Shown here piece by piece: positions 1 to 12,716 of a stretch of DNA of 64,000 nucleotides (within the stretch, counting starts at the first letter, position 1; every line of letters starts with the position of its first letter). Origin of the DNA: Onthophagus taurus (lineage: Eukaryota; Arthropoda; Insecta; Coleoptera; Scarabaeidae); the NCBI RefSeq assembly GCF_036711975.1, contig NC_091967.1, positions 6,634,001-6,698,000 of the forward strand. The letters are read 5' to 3'. A model generated the notes under the pieces. That model saw only the letters and a program-made list of their open reading frames with translations, did no database searches and was not told the DNA's origin. Made by a program: the position numbers and the translations under genes.

Positions 1-399
1 CGAGAAAGTTAAGTGTAGGTCATTCCAATTTATTTTCATTTAGTGTTCATGAAAATAACGGATATTTTATGTAGATCGTGTAGAAAATGTATTTTCTTAC
101 CTTCGTGTCACCATCTTGCCCGAGATGCGAGGCTGGACGGCGGGCGTCCGCTAAAATGGATTTCCAATTATCCAATTATCTACTATATTAGGTACCTGAG
201 TTAAATGAGTGAGGGTCAATTATCCGATAACCAGCAATTAGTCAACGTTTGAGGATACGGTTCTGAGACGTAGTGGACGTTAGGAAGTAGAACGACCTTC
301 TAGACACAAAAAATATTCGCCTAGAAATAATTTATACATCCGATTTCACTTTTCCTTCAGAACATAATATTAATTGGATATGATCTTCTTATATTTTAG

Positions 400-497
400 G
401 TGGAAATAATTATGGAGGACAATTCGGAGGTCAATTTGGAACTCAATACGGTGGTCAAACGGATAAATTTGGAGCTAACATTCAAAGGCGACAATAA
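400..497 (+). CDS. Terminal exon of a Gly/Gln-rich protein gene (5' part outside the window)
   Basis: A polypyrimidine-rich acceptor ending in AG at 398-399 is followed by an open frame (the first two bases complete a split codon) that reads GNNYGGQFGGQFGTQYGGQ, then TDKFGANIQRRQ, then TAA at 495-497. GGQF/GGQY repeats of this kind are common at the C-terminus of insect cuticle and other secreted structural proteins, so that is the likely class; no chitin-binding domain is visible because only this last exon is present. Frame 1 from the same acceptor is also open for about 39 codons, so the choice rests on the repeat composition. No clear AATAAA follows closely; a GT-rich stretch lies near 586-601. 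The rest of the gene lies to the left, and 1-399 is read as its last intron. Confidence 0.55.
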
Positions 498-3400
498 CAG
501 ACTTTTACTAATCGTATGAAATAAGTGGCAAGAATTAACAATACCAAAAACTACTAGAATTATTTTTTTTAATTTTCATGTAAAGTGTGATTGTGTGTTT
601 TTAAAACTTATTTATACTTATTTATTTAAGATAATTATAACAGGAATGGGATTACACTGTCTCCTTGCATAATTCCTGCTGGTGTATATATCCTTAATAT
701 AAGCTGCTAAACGTTTTTTTTTGCTTTATTTTTTAAAATTTTTGATTCGTTCCATTTATATTTTCTAAGACCTTTTCAAAAAAAATAATACATTTGTTTT
801 TTTTTTCCGTTCTACCATAGTTTTTTTTTCCCAGTAGATTTTAGGAAAATACCTTCGTCGAAAAAGAATTTGTTTTAAATCTAAGCAGAAAAGAACTCAT
901 CTTTTCTTTTGTGGTTTATAATGATCGCTTCGTCGCATTCGCGTTCCTTGAGATTAAAGCATTTCGTCTCGTTCTCACTTATACGACAGTTGTTCTAGTC
1001 GTCTCTCTTACTCTCATCCACCGCCTTCACACCTTTAAAAAGTATCACAAATCTTTAGTTGGATTTGCGATCTAATGACCAAATTTAATCTAAAGTTCGT
1101 ACTACCAAATGTTAATTTATAATAAAACTAAATCTTCCGTTGGATTTGTCGTAACAATAAAAAAAGAAACATAAAATCCAGCTTTCCATTTGGAAACCAT
1201 TAAACGTAAAACCATATCAATGTATTCGTGGGGAGGGTTTATAAATTGTACTATGCCGTCAGCGTGGGCTTTAATGGAGGTAAAAATGAGAGAACACGTT
1301 GATTTATAGCTTTATTGGGGTATCTGGTGAGAAAATTGACCGGAAAGTTGCAGATGGTGGGTCTTCGTCGTATTATTGATTGCACGAGATGGCTCCGACA
1401 ATCAATTTGGTATTATAAGAGAAGTTACCGAGCACAAAGTGATTCATAATTCAAATGTAACAATTTGTAATAAATTTGGTCGAAAATGATATAAATGATC
1501 AAGTTACGAAGATCGACTTTTATAATTTTTAATTAAAAAGAATCTTTTGTTATGAATCGTTACGCCATGGAGTAGTTAGAAATGTAAAACTGAAAATATT
1601 CTGAAGTAAGTACACAAATTACAGGACGATGTCGTAACCTGCACGTTGCTTTCGCACGGGGGTTTCCTTGAAATACATGACTCCGCTTTTATTTCCATAA
1701 TTGGAAATGTGACACCGCAAAAGAAAAACTTTTTTTATTTCGTATACGAAAGCTTTGCGTTGTTATGCATGTCGTTGTTATAATGAATAATTGTATGAAA
1801 AATATAAAAATATTATGAAATGAAGATATTTTGTGAAAATATATTTGATTGAATGAAAATTTGTTCGTTTTATGTAATTTAATTAAGCACTTCAAAGTTG
1901 AGCCATAATTGATGAATTCATATAGAATAAGTAGATGAATTAGTTATTATTATTATATTCAAATTTCAATTAAGAACCGTCACTTTTAATAGTTGTAAAC
2001 GTTAATTAGCGTTCGTCCCTAGTTGGAAGCTTTTAGCAACTGAGTCCGTGTTAAGAGAAATTAATTGTTAAGTAACAATTTCCGCTCGCTAGAGAGCTTT
2101 GTAGTGTACACAACGGCACATTTGCTATTGTCTATGGAATCTAGTCATTTCAGTGTTACAGGTGTGTAGGTGTATTTACTCGACGACTTTGCGGAATGTG
2201 TTTTAGGAACTCCATTTGAAATGTACTCAACAGATATGTTACGGAATGAAATCGAAAAGTTTATCCATTTAGTATGCAACAGCGTATCGTAACGAAGAGT
2301 AGAAATTGGTTCTGCGCAGTTTCATTTTCATTTAACCCGTTGTAATGCCGATGCGCGTAAAAATGGATATCAAACGATCATATCCACCACGTGTTTCCGT
2401 TATTTTTTACGGCCAACCATAAAATAACCGTGCCCGCTAATTTACAACCCGGCCGTGTGTAAGTCACCACTGATTTACGTTCCATTTACGTATGCCCGAA
2501 TATTAGCTGACGTTGTCATTTTTGCAAACTGCATGGTGTATAAAGCTATATTGGTATTTAGCTTAAATGTTGATTGCCTATCAAAATTTTATGACTTTGT
2601 GTGCATTCGACGAATAAGTATCGTTATTTATTGATCAGTTTTTGAGCAGACTTTTTTTCCGGGACGTTAGAAAAGTTTGAATCCCCAACATTTTCTTTTT
2701 TGCTTCGCGTCTCTGCGATAATGTTACGTCGAAAGTTTTCAGCAGGGTTTAAAGCTATACAAAGTTATCAAGTTCGCAAATCGTATCGTAAACTTATAGA
2801 TTAAATCGTTTTAAAGGTTTTCAAAAATGCAACTTTAAAAATATAAAAATATTTTAATTTGAAGCGTATATTTTAATCCTGACAAAAGCATCTATGTCCT
2901 AACGACGACGCTTCTGTACACATTTTTCAAGAGCGTAGGTGGAAAGCTGTTGGAGAAAAAAACATTAAATTAACGCAATAAATTTTATTGTCTCCAATGT
3001 TGCGGGTGGTAAAGTGAAGTTTATAATTAGACAATTTCATGAATAAATTTTCAAAATGCCATTGTTCATCATCGTTTCATGTGTATTAAAACTAACTGTC
3101 AATTGTAACGATGTATATAACTCGGGTTAAATGTATTCCAGATTAATATGCAACGATCAGTTTGTGTTTCTGATCGTCCACATACTAATTGTGTAATTGA
3201 GCCCACTATTAACACTATACGTGTCGATTGCAATCCAATAACCGACGCAACAATCAAACATTCTTTGCGGGTATAAATACACAATCGACTCATCGCGATG
3301 AATTAGGGCACACATTTACCATTGTGATCTCAATTTGTCGATCAGAAACGTGATTTACGATCGTTAACGAATTTGGTTCGAATGTTTGTATCAGCGAGGT

Positions 3401-5050
3401 TGTAAATAAATAGTTAAACGGTGTGCTTTTTAATGATAAAATAAAATTCCTGAAAACGAGGACAAAAAAATGTTTAAATGAATTTTGGTGTAGACAAAGT
3501 GGAAGCCTTTTTTTCAGTACTTCATTTGTCCGCTCTTTTTTACCCTTTTCGTTTGATATGATAAATTGAAAAAAAATTGTGTTAAAATACTTTTTATAAT
3601 ACTATTATGGTGGTAATTTCCTATTTACCAAAACCTCTACATAAAATAAATGTTATTTTTTTTGCTGAAGCAATAATTACGTTATACCTATCGCAGTTCT
3701 TTCAAATCTATTGTAGTCATGCTCGAGTTTTCAGGCGTCGGGACGCGACGCATTCGCTGTGAGTCTTGTAACGTTTCAAAACACTTGCGCTTCAGTAGCT
3801 TTCTACAAGCGCGCCCAATAACCCGGTGCTTTAAAGCTCCCTCAACGTCCGCGACGAAACGTTCACGTTACGGTCTGATCACAAAGTTTTAGAAAGATTC
3901 ATTTTTGCATAAACGACATCAATTGCGAATTATAATAATGTCTAATCTTGTTTTAAACGCGTTCGAAAATCTTCGTGGAGTGTTTTCGTTTTGAACTTTT
4001 TTAAGATAAATTTTTATAAAAATTATCTTGACATGATTTTTAGGTGCGATGTTGTTTAAAATGTCTTTATGGTAAGTAATTAATACTTTTTTAAGTTTGT
4101 TGAGTTTTCTTACAGTTTAAATTATTATTTATGTAATGTAGTACTCATAATTAAAAGTTTCGTCGAGTTGAAAGGATTATCATCTAAGTTTTAGTATAAA
4201 CAAGGACCTCAACAACACTCTTAACTTTTAATGAGCAACCTTTGTTCTTACCTTCAATTTAAAATCAATAGTCATGTTATATGTTAAATTAATCCAAATT
4301 TTTTTAATGTTTATATTACGTATTTGATTAATTTGATTTATGTCAAAATATTAAATGATAAACAGGCAATATTGTGATCCCGCATGACATTTTTCTGATT
4401 AATCGACATTCCACAGCTGGATGCCCCATCGATTATCTAACATGTTATGACATGTCATGAGATACAAAAATTTACTCGTGGAAAGTACTTTTTGATTGGG
4501 ATTAGATTTTTTTCTAGTACACATTTATTGCCTTAAACAAAAATATCTAAAGAAAAAACAACATTTTTAAATTGTGTTTATAATAAACCTTGAAATTAAC
4601 ATCTTCTGGCTATTTGTCAGATATAAAAGTTTTTTTATGGTTTCATATAAAAAGGAATTCAAACAAATTTATTTTGATTTCCTTTATTATCCGAATAAAT
4701 ACCTTAAATTAAAGCTTGGATCTTCTTAACTAGTTTTATGATTACTCTTCAGAAAATAAAATTAATAAAGTCATATTTGCAAAGTCAATTACGCTTTTAC
4801 TGCCAACGTTAGCAAATTATTTACTTCCGTAGTTCTGGATTTGACGTAACTTTGCGGATTTTGGAGCATCGTTTCAAAGCATCATTGGTGGTTATAAAGT
4901 GGCTGGATTGTTTTAATTACTTTAATCATTAATAATTAGTGTAAAATAACCATTTTGTAGTACCATTAATTTGTTGGTGGATTGTGCTCATAGATTTGGA
5001 TTATTTGGGTTAAATTTATTGACCAAATTAGCAGTATTTGCGGATACTAA
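498..5050. other. Intergenic DNA without a supportable gene
   Basis: AT-rich sequence with short GC-richer patches at about 2,330-2,520 and 3,720-3,880. No open frame looks coding on either strand. The 3,720-3,880 patch, with several CG dinucleotides, could be regulatory DNA or a noncoding first exon, but nothing proves it. An imperfect AT-rich hairpin lies at 4,003-4,029. Confidence 0.5.
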
Positions 5051-5329
5051 GAAATAATTAATTGTTACGGACAATACCAGGAAACCGCACAAGAAATAAC
5101 AACGTTCTATTTATATCTTTTGTAATAAACACCGCACACCGAACAGTTGGAACAATGCAAAATGTCCCAAGTTCAAAGCGTGAAGCGTCAGAATCTTGCG
5201 TAATACCTCGAATTGATCTCGGTAAAAACACAATCAACAAATTTGCACCAACAAATGTTCAACCAACAAATTTATGGTACTTGGGACAAACAGTTATAAG
5301 CTACTTAGGGGGGACGTAGCCCATCGGCT

Positions 5330-5930
5330 AAGTTCCAGAAACTTAGCCACGTGTCGCTGAAAGTTATTGTACATGAATATAGAGTTAGGGTTTTAATGGC
5401 TATGCCTAGTTACTTCGTTAGTGGTGATTATGCGGGGAAATCCAGGTTTTTGGACAACCTCACTCTCTACTAGACTGTATCTAAAATTTGATTTGGATGC
5501 AGACTACACGAAGCTGTTCCGGATGTGGTAGGACTCTAGGGGGCATATGCTCAATCGCTGGAAGTTGGTGAACAAAGATGTATAATTAGCTACAACGAAC
5601 AAGATTAAGCGGGGAAACTCATGTTTTTGCGCGTGCATGTACCTCTATATTAAAAAAGAGATTCTAGCGTAGAACGCTTCGTCGTTCAGGAGTGTTACGT
5701 CTTTTAATCAGGGGTGATGTGGCAATTGCAGATGTCCGAAGTACCGTGTCACCCAGAAATACAGAGTGCTTTAAACGTCGAGAAGAAATATACCTTGTTA
5801 CCGAAGCATCCCCGGATGTGGCGGGCCATGAGATAAATTGCTAGAGCAGTCACGCTGAATGGTATCAACTCGATTTCTGTAGTAGTTGCATCTGGTGTAC
5901 CACAAGGGTTCTTTGTGATATACGCTACAG
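5330..5930 (+). mobile_element. Decayed non-LTR retrotransposon (LINE) fragment
   Basis: At about 5,844-5,925 the + strand reads RAVTLNGINSISVVV and then ASGVPQGF, with GVPQG encoded at 5,894-5,908. SGVPQGS followed by LGPLLF is the reverse-transcriptase motif of many insect LINEs, and an R-x-V-x-L-N-G-I stretch before it is usual. The frame is stopped upstream and the downstream RT motifs are not preserved, so this is a short, old, 5'-truncated relic. The preceding 500 bp is GC-richer than its surroundings and may belong to the same insertion; its left border is an estimate. Confidence 0.5.
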
Positions 5931-8900
5931 TTCACAATATTCATTTATAATTTGTTTTTGAACGTAAATATATTGAAGAAAAGTATCTTATTTAATAAAA
6001 AGTTCTATCTTATTCTGGTCACATAAGAATGTTTTGTGGTAGGGCTTATGGCTCGTTGAAGACGCTTTTTTGAAGCAACCCATATTTATGCTGTGTGTGA
6101 TCTATGTTTATAGTAGGAAAGTGCTCGTAGAGTAAAGGGTGTTGATATCTCTTGGTTAGGTAAGTATATATAGTTAGGAAAGCTTTTTTGACTTCTGGGT
6201 GGTTATTTAGTGTTATTTCACGGGAAGTCTCTTTATCTGGTTAATGAAATAAAGTTGAAGGTAGAATTCCACAAATCATTAAAATTTAAACAGACATTTT
6301 TGCGTTAGGAGGCTCTATTGCAAGGTTCATCGGGTGTGTTGTGAGGTTGGTTGCCTCACTTTATTGCTTATAAAGTTGCTATATGCTTTCATTTGGTCTT
6401 AATTAAATTAGATTGTAATTTTTTGTTATACCTTTGTGTTTTTTAGCTCCTATATTAATTGCCTTTTTAAGATCTATTTATTTTTTATGGTATTTTGTCT
6501 TTTTCTTCGGTATTAGATAATAACCGTCGTTTCTGTAACATGTTTAAGCCTCAAAGAATTTCAATGAATAAAACATAAAAAATTAAAATAAAAATTTAAA
6601 AATTGTTTTTATTACGAAATGTATGCGAGGAATAGAATAATTCTAAAAGTTTTACATATTTCATCCCTGAAGCAATGAATTCGAAACTCAATTGAACTAG
6701 ATAATTTCTTATCTCCATATACTTTGTTTTTGTGAGAGTATGAAGACTCAAATAACATTTTTAACATAATTCATAACAATTAATTTAATACATATATAAT
6801 TCTGCAGTAATTAAGTTTATGCGCGAATGCCCCAAAATGCACAAAGCTTCCATTTTCACAGTAATTGAATTACGTTATTCTTCAACTGAAAAACGTTCTT
6901 TGATACCGGTTCTAATTGTGAATGGAATTCATTACACCTAATTCTCGAATAATTTTATTATTAGAATCCTAGAATATTCCTGCAAGACAAAGCTTTTAAA
7001 GCTTCAATGGTCCGTGTCAAAGGGACAGAAATTTCGCATTAACTTAATACACAGGAGCACCTTTGAACGACCTTTTGCAATATTTTAATGAAAAGCAATT
7101 TTTAAATAATTTAGAAACTAAGATATTATATTTTTTACATTTCGATAAAGAAATTAAAATTGACAAAAAAGGAATTACATTTTCATCCTGTTTGAGTAAA
7201 TAAATTCAACTTGCGTTATGCAACCAAGAAAACTACCTGAAAATGATATTCGTTTCATCCGATTCAAACGACTAGCTGTTCCCGAGAAATGGAAAGACGG
7301 TACATTTTCTCTTTTATATAACATTTCTTTGAAATAAATCTTCTTTTTTATTATGCACTCTGCGTAATAAAACGGAAATCAAATCCACTTAGATAATTTT
7401 TATGCATGAAACCAACAAAGTTTCAATTGTATTTATGTTTGTATGATTATTCAAACAATGTGCTAATATCAGGATTTAGTTCAATATGAACTGGAATAAT
7501 AACGGTAACTCAATTGATGGAAATCGTGACGTAATCCGTTTTTGAAATGCTTTAAAATAAATCCGAACATAGAACGGGAACCGTCCAGGATTTAAAAGAA
7601 TCGTTCGGGTATTGCGTTCATCCCAATTTTAGTACCTATAAATCACGGATCTTTTGTTATTCTTCTATTGGATAGATACGTAACGATACAAGTGTTAAAT
7701 CGACCTGTTAGCACAAATGACGAATATGTTTTTTAAATCATCAATTTTTCCTAAAAAGCGTAAAATTTTAAATTATAGTAGAACTTTCTTATATAGAGAG
7801 GTTATTTATTCCAGCTTGAAAATCGAGGGGATTTTATCGTCTTCTGGTTTGAATGGGAAGTATTTTGGTTACAAGAGGAGTAATCCTCCATACTAAAAGA
7901 CCGATTTCGGAGGGATAACAAGGAGTCTGTTGTCCTGTACAAGGGTCGTTCACCAAGATACTAAACGTTCCATTGACCGCAGTAAATCGTTGTGGAAACT
8001 CTTGAAATCCGAAACGTAATTGGAAAATTCGTCCCCGGTAATTTTGGAATTTAATTTAGTCAAGCGTGACTATTTTCTACACTTAGTTTAGTTTCCAAAT
8101 TGACGCTGTCCGGAGAAACAAAATTACTGCTATTTAGAATTCTGGCAAAAACCCACCTAGCAATAAATACAAGTATCTTTTTTTTTTGTTTTAGTTTTCC
8201 ATGTTTGAGATATTACTTAGGTATATTTTGTAATAATTAAATAAAATTAGAGATCTTTTTCAATGACAAATTGAAAAACTACTTTTTAATCCTTCTTCTC
8301 GAATGCGCGTTCAGTTTTCAATTAAAACTGACTTAAACAGTCGCCCCAAAAAGGAGGAGTACGTATTACAGGAATATTCAATTAGACCGCAAAACTTTCA
8401 AGATTAGTTCCAGTTGAGCATTTTGTTCCTATTTTCTTACCCTCCAATCTTTCTTTGTCTCGTTAATGAGTGACATTATTCTCTTTGAATTAAATTGGAA
8501 AATTGGCACGTTTTATTTTTAATTTCCAACTTTTTCCTTTTTATGAAATGTTTGTGCTCTTTTGTATTTTTAACGGAGATATATTTTTTTTTCCGTTTTG
8601 TTGAAACAAATATTTATGTATTTCCACCAAAAAATAAGTAGATACATCAACGTTTTGAAGTATATTGGCTTCCGGTTCGAATTCGCAAATTTAAAAGTGG
8701 TCATGTTTCATGCGCCCCATGGATATTTCTGCATATTTATGTATGAGTTGGGATTTTGAAGTCCCACCCATCCGTTTTGTATTTCGAGTATTTCAGTAGT
8801 AGTGTAGGTTGATTTATGGTTGTAGAACGCAACGTGGAGCCTGCGAAACGTAAGGGCAGCATGATAAATTGATAAATTATAAAATGCATTTCGATTTAAG

Positions 8901-11900
8901 ATAAATCATTGAGAACGGTATAGAAAATAAAAGGATAATATTTTATTAGATGAGAGAAACTATATTTTTTGGTAATAGGCGATAAATTCTATAAACACCT
9001 TTTAACATCTACCTACTGGTTCCATTAAAATGAATGCTTAACATCCTGCTATCTTTATATATATAGTTCGTGATTATGTAAATTAACACCTCTACGTAAA
9101 CAAGATTCAGGAGGGGTAATAAATAGAGTCGTTTACGACATTTTACGATTTTGGGGTATTTATAAATATCAAGAAATCAGCTCAGCCCGGGATTAAATCC
9201 TACAAATAGGTTCAACTTAACAATGCCAAATTACAACAAAATTAGTTTTTATTAAAGTTTATTAAATCGTAGACAATATTAAAGTTGCAAATGTTTATTT
9301 TTAGATAAAATTAAGTTGATGGCCATTTCTGTGTAGATTACGGTGTTCTCCAGCAGTGTCCGGGCCATTTGTGTACTTGAATTTCCCATTAATTAGATAG
9401 GGATGTTCCGAGAAGATTAATGTCTTTATGTATTAAACTAGATGTGTCCTCGGTACCAACCCCGCGGTGCTGGATAAACGAATTTATTGCGTCCAAATCG
9501 GACCGAAATGTTTTCGAGCGAACAGCACAATCCGTTTAACAAAATGCCGCCGTTCGTAAAACATTTTATTTTTTGCGCTATCAGCTGGTTGAAATGCATA
9601 AATTTTCCCCTATACCGAGATTATTTTATTTGACGAGACAAGCTGTTTATTGATACTGGTTAGCACTAGCGTGACGTTTATTTTTCCAAGTAAATTGCGG
9701 GTTTCGATAAACATTTTAGTTTGTGCTTTTATCATATGCAAGATAAATAAATTTTTGAGGATTCGTTTCTGACAACATGATAGTAACCATTAATATAGAT
9801 AATATGGGCAGTTCTAGCGATGTAAGACAATTGTACACACGTACTTGTGCACGGACAATTTACATACATTTGATATAAATTGTTTTCTGAAATATTCAAC
9901 ACGAAATTTACTTTAATGCAAAGATCTACCTATTTTCATCTTTCGATAATTTTAAAATTAATATAAAAATGTTGTTGTCTAACATACTTTACAATTTATT
10001 TTAAAGGGGGATGTTCAGCTTTAACTTGATATTAAAAATTTCATTCTCATTTTATAACGAATAAGTTATGCCGAAGTTTTTGGTGTAAACAGTGATTGTA
10101 AAAATCGAATTATATACCATAAACATTCATCCCCTAAAAATTTCAAATTAAGCATAACTTATATTACTTAGACATGAGGGGCTGAAATTATGGGTTATTC
10201 TTGGGGTTGCTTCATTTACAAAAATTCTTGTTTTAGTGAAATTTAAGTTTAAAAATATTCTCATAAGTTGTACTTCACTGTTGGCTGTTATGATAAACCT
10301 ATTTCGTTCTGTATAATTGTTATTCCTATGATGGTAATGTATTGGTGGAAACTTCACGGGTTTAGTCAAGAACAAGATTTGATTGGATTTAGTCTCCTTA
10401 TACTATCAAGATTGTCAAGTATCGTGTATGTTAGCAATTTTATGCCGATTATACAGTGAATTTTTTGGGCACAAAAAGAAAGGATGACCTGACCATTATC
10501 TTGAATACCTACGTATTCTGGTAGATTCATAGATATTTCAGTATACATTTTTTTTCTTTAGTAAGTCGAATGATTCAATTTCACAACATCGTTCGATACA
10601 TTCACATTTATTTGCTTTTAAATGCCCATGATAATCTAAGTATTTCCCGGAATAGTTCTATTTTTGATAGTGTTTATCGATTTTTTTTATATTATAAGCT
10701 CTCACTGTGTAAGTAGTGTTGATTGTAATTTTCATTATCACCTCTCAAACGTTGTTATAACTTCAATCAATCACTTCGTATATTTTTAAATATCAATATG
10801 TTAATATAAATTTATTTTATGTAAATTTATGAATGAAGTCATGTTTTCTTTCTTCGGCTACCTGCCAATTAAAGGATCCTCAAAAAAGATCAAAGTTATA
10901 TGAATATTTTCTTTTGCTGGAAAAAAATACGTATCAATAAACACGCCTTCTCCTTGATGTCACGTTCATATAAAATAAGAACGTATTTCTACGTCAAGTT
11001 TTTTATAGAATTCCCAATTTCTTTGAAAATGTTTTTGTGGCTATATTATAAAATAATAAAGTAATAGGATATAAAAATGTAAATGTATCGCTTAAATTTT
11101 TGTAAATCATATAAATAGTTTAATAGAATTCGTTTCGGTTTCCGTTTGGAATGTTCTGTATTACTTGTTTCCGTAATATTTCATGGACGTCCCATTAAAT
11201 AATATGCAGCCAGGAAACGGAGTAAGTTTTAACATTGTGTAACCCATCCCAATTATAAACAGCACCGCGTTTATCTAAAGTGCAACGCAGATGCGTTTAA
11301 CGTGTATACAGTAGCAACTAATACAGATAAAGTACGATAACGTTTTCACAGATTTAATGCGGTAAATGTTGTATGTTTAAGGCGGATGCAATTTTAGTAC
11401 ATTCTGTTAAATCTTGATAATTATTCAAAGTTAGTTTTAGTGTCGGTAAATCAAAGAACTTAATTTGACTGTGAAAACATCATTTTATATGCAAACCACG
11501 ACATCGTGATATGGTGCAAACTTAATTCCGTAAAGTGGTATTTTGCTCCAAAAGTTCACGCCAGTCGATGAACTTCCAGTCGGCTCAGATAATTGGAAAG
11601 ATATCGACAGTAATATAAAGTCGAGTCGATGATCCGAAAGGGAGCACTTTAGATAATGATATTTTAGTCTATAATGTATGAAGCGATTGAACAATTTGTC
11701 TATTTTAAATATGTATTCTATGAGAATCGATTCAAAATGAACATGTGCACGTTGTAGTTTCCATTTAATATGTTTAACCCGATGTTAAATTAATTGAAAT
11801 TTGATATGATCAAAACGTTACATATAAAGAACCAGCTAATTAGTTTTAATCGATAATCTGATTCAATCTAAATTTATATTTAAAATGAAATCGTTAAATT

Positions 11901-12654
11901 ATTGAAAATAGTAATGTAATTAATATGATACTTGAACTATTACTATTTACTATTCCGAGTTGATCCCAATCGGAACTAATTACCATTTACAACAGCTTCT
12001 ACAGAATTGCTAATCTCGGTGCGCCAATTCAACCAGTCTGCAGGAGGTTTCAAATATCTACAAACTCCGTGGCAAAGTGAGCTAGTTCTGGATTATAGCG
12101 ATTTCGCAATAATTCCTCAGCAAACACCACCGGGTTTTCATCGGTTTTGATACTTGATACTGTAACGTTACAGATTTAGCCCCAAAACAGGAGTTGTGTT
12201 AACAGAAAATGATATGTAAATAATTTCTTTAATATCCATTGATACTAATGGTTATACAAACTCACCTTTAGATGTGTGCTCGTTATTTTTGCGACTAAAC
12301 CTCAGTATATCAATCAAACGTGTTGACAGGTCGTAAAAGATTGTTGCTGATTATTTTGTGATTGCTTTTAACAAATTATTTTTAGTAGTTTTCTTAGGTT
12401 AAACACTAATCAAGGAACTCATTTCACAAATTCCCTTTTCAACGATTTTTTATGTTTACATCGTATGTCGTATACAATATTTGTTCAAGATAATGAGAAA
12501 ACGAGTGACTGGAATAGCAAGCAGAAACTAAATTTAAATTTCACGAAGAGAAATGTTTTAATTAACACTTTAATCACATTTTACAGTAATCAAAATATTT
12601 AAAATTTTACTCTAGATTACTTTTATTCCTAATAATAATATCTTTTATTTCCAG
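5931..12654. other. Intergenic DNA upstream of the NPF receptor
   Basis: About 6.7 kb of AT-rich sequence. I see no gene, RNA gene or intact element. The receptor gene's noncoding first exon must lie somewhere to the left of 12,653, because the first coding exon is preceded by a splice acceptor, but I could not place it. Several short open frames near 10.1-10.55 kb on both strands have no protein-like features. Confidence 0.5.
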
Positions 12655-12716
12655 AACTGTTGGAGAGACAAATTGGTGAAAAAAAGAATAACATAAATCT
12701 GATTTAGACAACCAAA

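Noticed and set aside
5058-5319. Opposed open frames of 60 and 85 codons
   Set aside because: No protein-like motifs. The + frame runs straight toward the decayed LINE region and may be part of the same old insertion.
8665-8690. GGTTCGAATTC resembling a tRNA B box
   Set aside because: No A box and no acceptor stem around it.
10148-10548. Short open frames on both strands
   Set aside because: Composition is what AT-rich noncoding DNA gives by chance, and there is no signal peptide, domain or promoter context.
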